From NCBI GenBank assembly GCA_965178125.1, contig OZ237741.1:1116001-1180000 (forward strand): a DNA stretch of 64,000 bases, written 5' to 3'. The DNA comes from Bilabrum cf. latius. Lineage: Eukaryota > Bigyra: Bicosoecida > Bigyra > Bicosoecida. How positions within the stretch are numbered: the first letter of the stretch is position 1; every line of letters starts with the position of its first letter. The position numbers were made by a program, and so were the translations under genes. Of this stretch, positions 35,380 through 44,931 are shown one piece after another. The notes beneath the pieces were generated by a model that saw only the letters and a program-made list of their open reading frames with translations, was not told the origin of the DNA and ran no database searches.

Positions 35380-35679
35380 GCGAAAGGAACTCATAACATT
35401 ATTTTAACAGTAACGGATTTGCAAGGTGATTAGCATACATATTTGGTTTACAATATCAATAAGGCTATAGAATTGCTAGAGCAACAGTATCCAGATGTGC
35501 TAAAACAACATCCCGTATCTCGATTAATTTTAAACCAACTTAAGTTGGGCAAATACCCTCATTCAATCACTAATTACAAAGTTGAACAGCGACCTGAGTA
35601 TTTAGCAACTTTACCCAAAGCAATCGATTGGGTGCCTTTACATAAACAAAACGTGTTTGTGCCAATTAAATCTAATTAA
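35377..35679 (+). CDS. Unknown small viral protein
   Basis: 100 aa with one TAG as Gln and a TAA stop. Sequence such as YNINKAIELLEQQYPDVLKQ suggests an alpha-helical start; the end is KAIDWVPLHKQNVFVPIK. Not recognised. Confidence 0.55.
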
Positions 35680-35680
35680 T

Positions 35681-35737
35681 CTTAAATCATTTCATTGGTA
35701 AATGATTTAAGATTAAAATGTTATATAGTTATATATG
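35681..35737 (+). promoter_or_regulatory. Viral promoter, copy c, with hairpin
   Basis: A 12-bp stem CTTAAATCATTT / AAATGATTTAAG with a short loop (35681-35711) overlaps the ATTTAAGATTAA motif, followed by TATATATG at 35735. The hairpin could also end the preceding transcript, whose TAA is at 35677. Confidence 0.65.
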
Positions 35738-36570
35738 GGATACAATATAACGATTTATGAAAACAAAACAGGTACAAAGATGAAAGGAATGTATTTGAGA
35801 GACACTGTGTATTGATGCCAGAGTGTACGCGCAACCTAGTCTCGTTAACAATCAGACATGGCAAGACCTGACAAAGCTGTGCCTGTGCGCGACCCTTGAC
35901 CGGACTGACCGGGGCTGGGAAGAGCACGTGCACTACTCCGCCGAGGAGGAGGGGGTTGGGAGGGTGGGCAAAAATTACCCAATCTCCGCCCCTCTCCTGA
36001 ACACAGAGAGGGTATGCGCGTCATCGCAAGCAATCCGTTGGCTTGGTCGCACCTTCCCGGTCGCAACCGCCATCGGAACCCAACGAGACGTTCACGCGCT
36101 CCCACTCTGGCATCAACACCGAACCCCATCCGGCGTTAGGATCAGAAACTTTGATCACAATATTCATGGATGAGTGTGATGGAGTTGGATGGCATGGATA
36201 TCCGGATGTTGGAAGGAGGGTATCGTGCCGAAAACTAAAGATGTTTTCAGAGCAACTAGAAACACTGAAAGAGTATATTGATCAAAACAAAAGTTACATA
36301 AAGCCCTGGATTGAGAAACCAAAGTATAGTTGTATAACACCGTTACCAGAAATGAGTGAGGATGAATATGAAAGACGTGTAGAAGAGGATTTAGAAAATC
36401 AGTGGCAAGATAAAATAGATAGTTACAGCGATCAATTCAAAACATTTGGAACGTTTATACAATCAGTAGCAGATACTGATCACTTTTTTGAGGTACATTC
36501 AGAACGCTAGAAACATGCAAAAGATCCTTGTAGTGTCATAGTAAGAATTAGGAAGAACTTAAGGTTATAA
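35735..36570 (+). pseudogene. Viral gene broken by a GC-rich insertion
   Basis: A promoter-linked ATG at 35735 reads 26 residues (MGYNITIYENK...) and stops at TGA 35813, just inside a GC-rich insert. AT-rich coding resumes after 36145 and is open to TAA 36568 with one TAG (DECDGVGWHGYPDVGRR, then a Lys/Glu-rich helical region). GACACT before and GAAACT after the insert may be a diverged 6-bp target duplication. The two halves are inferred to have been one gene; a downstream ORF from ATG 36166 could still be used. Confidence 0.55.
35806..36144. mobile_element. GC-rich retroposon-like insertion, long copy
   Basis: About 340 bp of GC-rich sequence in AT-rich viral DNA. Its last 169 bp (35976-36144) recur almost identically at 46660-46828 with the same 3' end (GGCGTTAGGATCA), while the other copy lacks the first 170 bp. 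A shared 3' end with 5' truncation is typical of SINE/LINE-type retroposition. The first 35 bp resemble the inverted complement of positions 36085-36120, a possible snap-back structure. Confidence 0.6.
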
Positions 36571-36626
36571 ATATATCATTTCATTGGTAAATGATTTAAG
36601 ATTAAAATGTTATACAATAATATATG
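36571..36626 (+). promoter_or_regulatory. Viral promoter, copy d
   Basis: ATCATTTCATTGGTAAATGAT hairpin, here 20 bases from 36576, with ATTTAAGATTAAAATG and TATATG at the start 36624; nearly identical to copy c. Confidence 0.7.
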
Positions 36627-36854
36627 AACAATTTAAAATGTTGTATTTGTTTGAATGAGATAACGGATCATAGGTATTACCATAAAGGGTGTTGTGGAGA
36701 AGGCACTATTTGTAATAGTTGTATGGAAACTATGCCACCGCAGGAAAAATGCCCGACTTGCAGATAGCCGTGGATTGATCTGAACCTGAACCACAACCAC
36801 AACCACAACCAGTTCTGTAGCGGAATCAAACCAATAATGCGTCAACGCAGATAA
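36624..36854 (+). CDS. RING-finger protein
   Basis: 76 aa with one TAG as Gln. CCICLNEI, GCCGEGTICNSCM and CPTCRQPW give a compact RING with the C3HC4-like order; the central ligands are Cys-rich, as in the two paralogues at 37661 and 41427. After CRQPWID the frame runs into repeated CCACAA and stops at TAA. The +2 frame, open from 36779, continues as EPEPQPQPQP and into the next ORF, so a one-base frameshift may split one original gene. Likely an E3 ubiquitin ligase-type protein. Confidence 0.68.
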
Positions 36855-36898
36855 ATTTAACTAAGGAGTTTGTAGATAGAGTGGGATATAGTGAATGG

Positions 36899-37192
36899 AT
36901 GCGTGAGGAGTTACAACGAAAGGCAGATGAAATGTTATACCAAAATGATTTTAATATATATATTGACCAATTAGAAGCAATATACATTAATACACAAACA
37001 GAACGAGTGCATATTTGTAAGATGCGAGAAGGACCATCAATTGATGGTAGTGATTATCTAGCCATTCTGTACATATTTATACTAAAAAAACAATTGAGAA
37101 CTAGCAATCACCCACGCTATAGTGTTCAACAAGATTGTAGAATCACTTGGCGAGAAATTTACGACAAATACAAATGCATAATTGGCGAATGA
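36899..37192 (+). CDS. Unknown viral protein, possible C-terminus of the RING gene
   Basis: 97 aa from ATG 36899 with a TGA stop; no viral promoter precedes it and its frame is open back to 36779. That fits the view that it is the C-terminal domain of the RING gene in a shifted frame. Helical and charged, with WREIYDKYKCIIGE at the end. Not recognised. Confidence 0.45.
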   Translation: MREELQRKADEMLYQNDFNIYIDQLEAIYINTQTERVHICKMREGPSIDGSDYLAILYIFILKKQLRTSNHPRYSVQQDCRITWREIYDKYKCIIGE

Positions 37193-37197
37193 TTGGA

Positions 37198-37260
37198 ATT
37201 AATAATAAATCATTTTTTAAATAAATGATTTAAGATTAAAATGATATATTATAATATATG
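37198..37260 (+). promoter_or_regulatory. Viral promoter, copy e
   Basis: AAATCATTTTTTAAATAAATGATTTAAGATTAAAATG core (20 bases from 37215 are ATAAATGATTTAAGATTAAA) followed by TAATATATG at the start 37258. Confidence 0.7.
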
Positions 37261-37638
37261 AGAACATCAGAATCAGAAATAGAAATAAAAATAAAAAAAG
37301 TATATGGATGTCACAGTGAAATATGTACAGGATTATCGGCTATAACAGCCATAAGTTTGTTCATGTATTTTTATGGACAAGATGAATACACAACGACAGT
37401 AAAGGTAGGTATTGGAATATTTGGTTTTTTTTCATATTTATATATTTGTATGAGCATTATGTAGTCAATGTTTAGTGTTCGTGCTATTAATGAAGAAATA
37501 CGACCAGAAATTGAGTTGTTGAAAGAACGACTTCAACAATTAGAATCCTCAGGACCAAGACCGATGACAAATGTTCCAAATCAACCAAACATAATAACTA
37601 TTGGATCAACAGCACCAAGACAACAAGAATCAGTATAA
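37258..37638 (+). CDS. Two-pass membrane protein with coiled coil
   Basis: 126 aa with one TAG as Gln. Two hydrophobic segments, GLSAITAISLFMYFYG and VGIGIFGFFSYLYICMSIM, are followed by a coiled coil (EIELLKERLQQLESS) and a Pro/Asn tail. Could be a virion or host-membrane protein; not recognised. Confidence 0.6.
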
Positions 37639-37660
37639 AAAAATACAAACATTAATTATA

Positions 37661-38257
37661 ATGCAATGTTGTATTTGTTTATAGGATATAAATGATTGGA
37701 AATATGTTCATAATGGATGTTGTAAAGATGGCACGTTTTGTAATGAGTGCCATAATTCTTTGGATACAACCAAGTGTCCAGTTTGTAGACAAGTTAATTC
37801 AGCAACTCAACCAATTCTAAGAACTGATAGCCAATCTGTAAGATTGCATTGGGGTTCAAATTATATATTTATATTAAGGGGGAAGTTACATTCAATTGAT
37901 GATTTGCCATCAATTAGGTGGAATAACACGATATGGCGTGACACAACGATGTGGCATAAGTATGGCAAACTTCACAGAGAAAATGGTCCAGCAGTTATTG
38001 AAAAATGGATACTACTGCATCGTACAACTAAAACATGGTACAAAAATGGTAAACGTCACAGAGACGGTGATCTACCAGCAGAAACTATAAATCATCAAGG
38101 TAATGTATCTAAAAAATGGTTCATAAATGGCAAACTTCACAGAGATGATGGTCCAGCAGTTATTAATTTTCATGGAACACAAACATGGTACAAAAATGGT
38201 GTTAAAGGTAAAATTAAACCAGTGTTCGTGAAAAGAAATACACAAAATGCTAGTTAA
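37661..38257 (+). CDS. RING-MORN_2 repeat fusion protein
   Basis: 198 aa with one TAG inside the RING (CCICL-Q-DIND). The N-terminal RING (CCICL, GCCKDGTFCNEC, CPVCR) is followed by about five MORN-variant repeats of the form WYKNGKLHRDDGPAVI. In the family, such repeats (PF07661 type) are common in giant viruses and bacteria and bind proteins or lipids. Probable ubiquitin ligase with a repeat-based target domain. Closely related to 41427-42296. Confidence 0.78.
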
Positions 38258-38349
38258 TTTGAGTTTGAGTTTCTTACAATAAGAAACCCAGAAACAAATG
38301 ATGTTTTTGCAGAAAACATTGCTCGCTGCTGTGACTAGTGATACTAGGT

Positions 38350-38400
38350 ATCACCTCGGAATCGAACCGAGATTTGCAGAGTGGAACGCAAATTAATTGC
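38350..38400 (-). other. Orphan tRNA T-arm
   Basis: The minus strand has CTCGGTTCGATTCCGAG followed by GTGATAC, a T-arm and 3' acceptor strand, but only 44 bases separate it from tRNA-Met and no matching GTATCAC lies upstream. GTATCAC does occur just downstream. It is probably a broken tRNA gene. Confidence 0.4.
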
Positions 38401-38418
38401 TGTTAGTTTTCTTTGGAT

Positions 38419-38489
38419 TTGGATCATCAGGAATCGAACCTGAATCTCTAGCTTATGAGGCTAGTATGCTACCGTTACAACATAATCCA
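38419..38489 (-). tRNA. tRNA-Met (anticodon CAU)
   Basis: Cloverleaf on the minus strand: acceptor TGGATTA/TGATCCA (7 pairs, one G-T), T8, a short D-arm with AACGGTA loop, anticodon stem CTAGC/GCTAG with loop CTCATAA giving CAT, and T-arm TCAGG-TTCGATT-CCTGA, then discriminator A. No CCA is encoded and there is no intron. It could be elongator Met or, if the C is modified, Ile. Confidence 0.85.
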
Positions 38490-38650
38490 ATTGGTGAATT
38501 TAATGAGTAAATACTTAGAATCAATGGATTAACAAACAGGTATTTCCATGGTATTTCCTATACTAGTACGATGAAAACTAATTCAAATTTCGAATGACAA
38601 GGAGGAAACGCTTTTAAGATTCATCGCACAAAGTATATTGAGATATTTCT

Positions 38651-38974
38651 TTAAGTAGAAATTAGATTTAATGTATCTAAGATTTGGTTTATCACTTTAA
38701 TTTTGTTTTCGGTATTGAGTGATTGATAAAGGGATGGACCACCAGTGTTAGGCTTAACTGCTTTGTATTTTAGATCAGAGTGATTAGGATCAATATCCAT
38801 TAGCTCGAGTTCTTTTTTAAGTAAAGGCAGGTGGAAATCGATGGCATTTTTGCTAATGCGAGATAGTTCTATTCTTTCTATTTCTTCGATTGGAAATTCC
38901 ACACATCCAAGCAATAATCGATCGGATTTCTTATCAAACATGATTTTAAAAGGAAGGAGTTGACTGTATTCCAT
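38651..38974 (-). CDS. Unknown viral protein
   Basis: 107 aa, no TAG, TAA stop. Mixed alpha/beta sequence (KIMFDKKSDRLLLGCVEFPI, INQILDTLNLIST). Its promoter has the viral motif on the minus strand. Not recognised. Confidence 0.55.
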   Translation of the reverse strand: MEYSQLLPFKIMFDKKSDRLLLGCVEFPIEEIERIELSRISKNAIDFHLPLLKKELELMDIDPNHSDLKYKAVKPNTGGPSLYQSLNTENKIKVINQILDTLNLIST

Positions 38975-39048
38975 ATATTCTAATTAATGTAAATTAGCCT
39001 TAAATCATTTTTTATGTAAATGATTTAATGCATAAATGATATCCAGTT
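38972..39048 (-). promoter_or_regulatory. Viral promoter, copy f (minus strand)
   Basis: Read on the minus strand: AACTGGATATCATTT, then AAATGATTTAAGGCTAATTT, then GAATATATG at the start 38974. The motif order matches copies a and b, on the opposite strand. Confidence 0.65.
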
Positions 39049-39062
39049 CTTTTAACAGCGCG

Positions 39063-40073
39063 TCATTTTCCCCCTTTCAATCCCATCAGCATGCTTTTTA
39101 GAATAAAACACACCACATTAACCGACATTGCATTTCCAACCTGTTTATATGTCTGTGCTCTACTAACGCAAATTTTAAAATCTGGAGGAAATCCCTGCAA
39201 TCTTAGATATTCTAGGGGTGTTAGTTTGCGCATGAGTGATGTAATAAAAAATGTGCAATTACCACCACCTCCAGCAAGTAAACATGGTGATATTCCCAGC
39301 TAAGCACCTGTTCTTTTGTATGATGATACATTCAAATTCATTACCCAATCATTCTTGATGTTATCAATCAAACCATTGGACAAAGAATCTTTGATTAATT
39401 GTTTCTTGTGTGGGGTGATTTGAAAATAATATGGATCATTAACATTTTGTTCAAGTATTTCCTTAATTCCTATGGGTAATTTTATGGGCTCGGGCGGCAC
39501 AAATGATCCTTTTGTACCCACTATGTAAACGCGATCTCTGGATTGCGGCAATCCATAATCCAGTGTATTGTAAACCTAGTGATGAATGAAATATCCTTTT
39601 AATGCTGAAAGATGATCCATGATTGTTTTAAAAGTTTTGCCTTTATCATGGCTTAACAGTCCTTTAACGTTTTCTAGAATAAACATTTGTGGTTGAGTTT
39701 GTTTTATGGTTTCGTAACAGTGAAAAAACACAGTTCCTCTGTTTTTATTATCGTCAAATCCCTGACGTTTACCCAATGTTGAAAATGATTGGCATGGAAA
39801 TCCGGCACAATATAAATCTAGTTTGGGTAATTTTGAATGATCACGTGTCATTATATTATCATAAAATATGCGCGGTTGGTGGTTGCATTTAATACTGGCT
39901 TTAGCTGATTTATCTATATCTGATGCAAATTCATATTGAAAAGGTATATTCATGATTTTTAAGGAATGAATTGGTGCATCTATGCCACTACAATCGGTTC
40001 CAACTTTTAACTTTGGTGTGCTGTTAATGATTCTATATAAATCATCATCATATATACTTTTAAGATAACTCAT
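39063..40073 (-). CDS. DNA (cytosine-5-)-methyltransferase
   Basis: 336 aa with two TAGs as Gln. Motif I VGTDCSGIDAP, motif IV AGFPCQSFSTLGKR (nucleophile Cys), motif VI ILENVKGLL, motif VIII QSRDRVYIVG, then RKLTPLEYLRLQGFP and motif X YKQVGNAMSVNV. The TAGs fall at FIHH-Q-VYNTLDYG and KRTGA-Q-LGISPCLLAGG. A complete enzyme of bacterial/phage type; the target-recognition region is between motifs VIII and IX (residues about 190-270). Target unknown. Confidence 0.93.
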
Positions 40074-40159
40074 GTACTATGGCAACGTGCTAATACGTGT
40101 GTTTTTATACTTCAAATACTATTCATAACTCATATAATATGATCAATGAAATTTAACTG

Positions 40160-41365
40160 TTATTTTTTCCATGAGAAAGTCCATTTGTCTTTCTTGTCTT
40201 TTTTCCAAACCACATTGTGTCGCTTATCAAATAGCCGTACCATTTTTGGTACATCCAATTCCAAATTTTTCAGACTATTCCATTCCGGTTTAGAGTATCC
40301 TTTGTATCTAACAATGTATCCCTATTCGCCATCTCGGACACTGGGACGTGTAATGCTACTAAGTTCAAATCGCTCCGCTAATTTACTCTTGTTTTCCACC
40401 GCATTGATTTGTTGCAAATCCTCGTTGCCATACTTGGTTTTAAGTAAGCCTCCCTGGCTATCCTTAACTTGATACTGGAAAGGACTCCAAGGCTATCGTG
40501 GCTTAAACACCTCGGCAACCTGGTATAAATCCTTGGACCAATTCTCCGCACGCTTTTGGTTTTGGTTCTAGACTAATTTAATTCGTACCTGATCGCCAAT
40601 CTTGAATTGCTGGGTTGCCAAATCTTGCTTGGATGCTTGTTTGATTTCAGGAGCCTCTTTCATATTTGATTGTTTCCATTCCTCAACCAATTTATCAGGT
40701 GCTTTACCCGTGGTAGTTTGTGGAGTGGAATTGTATGCTTTGAGATATAATGGCAAGTTAACATCCCAATCATTTTCGCCTGTGCTCAGTAAATCGCTTT
40801 TAATAAATCGTTTGAGTGTGCCATTGAATCTTTCAACGAGTCCATTGGTCTAAGGCTTTCCTGCAGTACTCAAGATCTGTTTAATTTTCAAGGATTTTAA
40901 ACGGGCTTTAAATTTCTTGTTGATAAACTCTGAACCGTTATCGCTCTAGATGGATTTGGGTAATTTGGGTAATTCATCCAGCAATAGGTCTAAACTATCA
41001 AGAACAGTCTTTTCATTTTTATTGGGCATTGGCAAAGCGTATGCTTTTCGGGTATAGGCATCAATGGCAGTTAGTAACCAATTTGCTCCTCTTGCAGTTG
41101 TGCTACTACTCATATCAACTAAATCTATTTGTAGTTTGTTGAATGGTGCTTTGGATCGGCTGGATTTGATGCTTTTGGCTTGGCGTGTTGGCTTTTGCAT
41201 TTGATACACCTCTTGATTACTCAGCCAAGAGTAGACGGTTCGTCGTGGAAGATCGACACCGTTATCCAAAGCAAGTTTCCAAAAGCGATCGCGCCCCAAA
41301 AAGGATTTCTTATCGTAGTACAAGTGGTTTAGTATTTCTCGCTATTTATCTGTGATGCTATTCAT
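40160..41365 (-). CDS. Retroviral-like DDE integrase with chromodomain-like tail
   Basis: 401 aa with six TAGs as Gln. The catalytic core has LQIDLVDM (first Asp), PKSIQSDNGSEF (second Asp) and GKPQTNGLVERFN (Glu). In the last two motifs TAG stands exactly where integrases of this family carry Gln (IQSDNG and PQTNG). The C-terminus holds GYIVRYKGYSKPEWN, as in chromodomain integrases of Polintons and Mavirus-type virophages. It should insert the viral genome and might direct it to chromatin marks. ATG 41365 is the first in frame. Confidence 0.93.
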
Positions 41366-41426
41366 TAGTATTTCTTAGATATTTTGATCTGGCAGTGAGT
41401 TAAAAAAAATACTATTATTAAGTATA

Positions 41427-42296
41427 ATGCAATGTTGTATTTGTTTAAAGGATATAAATGATTGGAAGTATGTTCATACTGGATGTTGTAAAGACGGCAC
41501 GGTTTGTAAGGAGTGCCATAAATCTTTGAGTGGAAATAAATGTCCAGTTTGTAGATATGAGATTCCAGGACAAACTCAGCAACAACCTTATTAGGAGGAG
41601 TTACCTGATTTTATTGTACAGACGAATGGACCTGAATTAGTTACGGTTATAACAAACCGCCCGGAGGGAACGGGTACAAATAGAATGACAGCCGTGAATG
41701 GTAAATTACATTCAATTGATGATTTACCATCAGTTAAGGGAGATTTTGTAGAGATGTGGCATAAAGATGGTGAATTACACAGAGAAAATGATCTACCAGC
41801 ATATTTAGAATCTAATCTTGGCGGATCAAAATTAAAGTGGTACAAAAATGGTCAATTACACAGAGATGTTGAATAGCCATCATATATTGAAAGTTGGAAT
41901 GGCAAAGAAACCAAAAAGTGGAACAAAAACGGTAAGCTACATAGAGTAAATGGTCCAGCATTTATTGAAACTTGTAGAGATAGTATATCCGGAAGGTGGT
42001 TCGAATTAAGACGGTGGTACAAAAATGGTCAATTACACAGAGATGATGGTCCAGCAGTTATTGATAATTATGATAATGAAAAAACAGAAAAGTGGTACAA
42101 AAATGGTCAATTACACAGAGATAATGATGATCCAGCAATTATTGAAACTAAGAATAGTGAAATAACTAGAACATGGTACAAAAATGGTCAATTACACAGA
42201 GAAAATGGTCCAGCAATTATTGAAACTCAGAATAGCGAAATAACTAGAATATGGTACAAAAATGGAGTGCTACAATTCGTAAAATAGAACCCGTAA
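41427..42296 (+). CDS. RING-MORN_2 repeat fusion protein, longer paralogue
   Basis: 289 aa with three TAGs as Gln, ending at TAA. RING (CCICLKDIND, GCCKDGTVCKEC, CPVCR) followed by eight or so repeats like WYKNGQLHRDDGPAVI, with some internal repeats almost identical at DNA level, pointing to recent expansion. Paralogous to 37661-38257; the first 30 codons are nearly the same. Probable substrate-binding E3-like protein. Confidence 0.78.
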
Positions 42297-42355
42297 TCGT
42301 GAGGAGATGAAATTCTCTCTATGTAAGTACACAGACAACTGTGATTTTGCGAATA

Positions 42356-42390
42356 ATTCCGTATTAATTTAATTGATATTAATAGGGAAT
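42356..42390. terminator. 3' hairpin between convergent genes
   Basis: ATTCCGTATTAAT / ATTAATAGGGAAT stem lying between the RING-MORN stop (42296) and the stop of the minus-strand gene (42399); could serve both. Confidence 0.55.
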
Positions 42391-42398
42391 TTCTGAAA

Positions 42399-43844
42399 TC
42401 ATCCATTAGCACGTCGACGACGTCTTAATCGATCTAATAGGAATTGTTCATCTTGGGCTTTCTATCCTTTCTTGCCAGATCGGCGTTCATTAGCATTGAT
42501 CCTCCTGTGTGCTTTTGGAGCAACTGCTTTTAATCCCTTATCACCAATTACTTTGCGTAAAGGTCCAGCTACTAAACCATCAAAAGCTAGTTTACCAACC
42601 TCTTGCAGTAAGCCTCCGCCTTTCAAATTACTTGCTTGTTTATCTTGAGCAACAGGAAACTAAGGTTTGCCTCCTTTAATTACATTATACGCATCTCGTA
42701 AAGCTTCGCCTTGTGTGGCGTTCACGTATGCACGGCGTTTAGCACCAGCGAGTTGCATGGCACGTTTCTGGATGGAATCGGGTTTGCTGGAGTTTTTCTT
42801 GCTTGGTTGCTTAGCACCTCTGCCTTTAACCTCACCACTTGCAGAACCACTTGCAGCACCACTTGCACCTTCACTAGAACCACTTGCACCACTAGAACCA
42901 CTTGCAGAACCACTTGCGCTCTCGCTAGCACCTTGAGCAGCTGCTTTGCCTTCGGCGCTGCCTTGTTCGGCACTAGCACGTGCTTTAGCGGATACTTTAA
43001 TTTTCCGTTTGGATTTGGCTTTTGGTTTAATTGGAATCCTGGATTTTGCCCTAAGAGCTTTTGATTTTTTAGGTGATGCAATACTTGGTCTGTATATGCC
43101 CTAACGATTAGAGGATTCTGTTGGTGCTTTAGACTCTTGGGTGTTGCTATTTGAGAAAAAGCTTGCTCCATCAACATATTGGGTATCATCATCTGCACTA
43201 TCATCATCATCATCATCTCCACCTCCATCTTTACCAACATCATCTCCGCCATCGCCGCCTTGTCCAGCACCGCTAGCCGGTCCGATACCATCATCCAGAT
43301 CAATGGGATTGATAGATGATGAAGGACCACCAGTTGCACTGCTTTGTGTTCCTCGGCGTCTGAGTTCGGGATCTTGAACTTTCTTGAGTAAAGCTTGACT
43401 GGCAGATTCCATGGCTTCATCGTAGGCAACTTGGGCTAAAGCACCTATACGGTTTGGTTCTAATTTGTCAACTCGTCGATTTAGGGACTCGATGTATTTG
43501 GGATCAACAATATCGTGCATTCCAAGGGTTTCAACAATTTTGGCGGCAATATTTATCATGGAATCCATATTTTCATCATCCTCTCGCTCTAATTGAGTCA
43601 TCAAGGTACTGATTCTGGCTTTTGCCCTGCGATCATCACGCATTTCATCCTAATTTAGGAAACCTGCTTGGCGCAACTTCTTGGTTCGCTCGGCACGTTT
43701 AAAGGCTTGTACGCGATCCTAGATATCTTGCTGTAATTCACCGATTCGTTCCTACTCGATTCCTGCAGAACCAGCGATACTTTGTTGTAATAGTTTAAGG
43801 AGCATCAATCGCTCTTGTTCTTGTGTAGAGATATTACTACTCAT
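42399..43844 (-). CDS. Large low-complexity viral protein, possible virion core protein
   Basis: 481 aa with six TAGs as Gln, from ATG 43844 (GTATATATG context) to TGA 42399. N-terminal helical region with EQERLMLLKLLQQS and RVQAFKRAERTKKL; then an acidic run (DDGIGPASGAG, DDDDDDSADDD); a basic stretch KKSKALRAKSRIPIKPKAKS; a Gly/Ala/Ser run (SGSASGSSGASGSS); and a basic end RRRRANG. Acidic-basic composition suits a DNA-binding core or scaffold protein, but no family is recognised. Confidence 0.6.
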
Positions 43845-43886
43845 ATATACTTGGCAAGAAATAATTTCTCATGTACGTCTATATAT

Positions 43887-44897
43887 ATGAGTTTAAGTAC
43901 CATGAGATAGGAAAACAGTAATCCAATAGCATATTCACTTTACGGAGATGGAAAGGTGATTTATTTCATGCCGAAAGTTTATGAAAACGTAAGCGACAGC
44001 GATTCTGAAGACTCAGAAGAAGAAACAGTAGATTAGGCTTACCTAAGGTACAAGATCGGCGAACGCAAGGCTAGAATCGTCAAGAATCAACCAAAGCACT
44101 GGGAGGAGTTACGAGATAGGGGTTTTAAAATCTACAAATTTAAAAACTAGAGTGGAAAGATCATCCCCTTGATGACTAAAGAGAGTCCTCGTTGTTGTAT
44201 TTACAACTTTGGAATGTCTGGAAGTGGCAAGACGACTCTTGGAATTGAGATATTGCAAACAATGAGAAACTTAAATCCAAACTTGTAGATTGTAGTAGTA
44301 AACGGAAAACCCTAGGAATCTCGATTCAAAGAATTAGGAATGATAGAAGTCCCGATACATGAACTGGTTGTTCCAGACGATTCAGCAAGATTATATCGAG
44401 ATGCAGTAATTGAGTTTAAACATACAAAGAAAGGCATGGATCCAGAACAAAGGATTGAGGGTGAGAAAGCCTTGGATAGAATGAAAGTTGCCATGAAAAG
44501 AGGTGGTAAATATACTTTAACACCGGGATTGCACAAATTACTAGAACGTCCAAGTGTGTTGATGTTTGATGATATCGAGGGTGAATTAGAATCAAGAGCC
44601 ATGTTTTTAGCGGAACACTTACTTGTTAAAGGAAGAAGTCATGGAGCGAGTGTAATATGGGTTACGCACTCTCCCAGTGATTACAGGAAAACCCGTTTGT
44701 TGCATCGAGAGTGTTAGAGTTATATTATTTACAGATAGACTCCTGAACGTGATCGTAATTTCCTAATGGATAAATATTTGAGTTTAAACAAGAAACAGAT
44801 GCATCTTTTAGAGGATTAGTTTAAATCTAGTAGATGGGTGTACATAGATAAGATTAATAGATACGCGGTCACTCAAAGCAAGTGCTTTTTATTCTGA
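43887..44897 (+). CDS. FtsK/HerA-type genome packaging ATPase (A32-like)
   Basis: 336 aa with eight TAGs as Gln. Walker A is FGMSGSGKTTLGIE (about residue 110) and Walker B VLMFDDIEGE (about residue 210), followed by SHGASVIWVTHSP (sensor-like strand), in the spacing of the viral packaging ATPases. The N-terminus is acidic (SDSDSEDSEEE). It should pump DNA into the capsid. It is divergent from 43844 with a 42-bp gap holding TATATATG starts in both directions. Confidence 0.88.
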
Positions 44898-44931
44898 GAA
44901 ACTTGAAATTGATTTTCATTTGAATAATCTA

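Noticed and set aside
38350-38400. Permuted or suppressor tRNA
   Set aside because: The downstream GTATCAC pairs with the acceptor strand, but no D-arm GG and no matching anticodon stem follow, so I list only an orphan T-arm.
39091-39303. Plus-strand ORF within the C5 methyltransferase
   Set aside because: It is antisense to the conserved motif X region of the methyltransferase, which is open only when TAG is read through.
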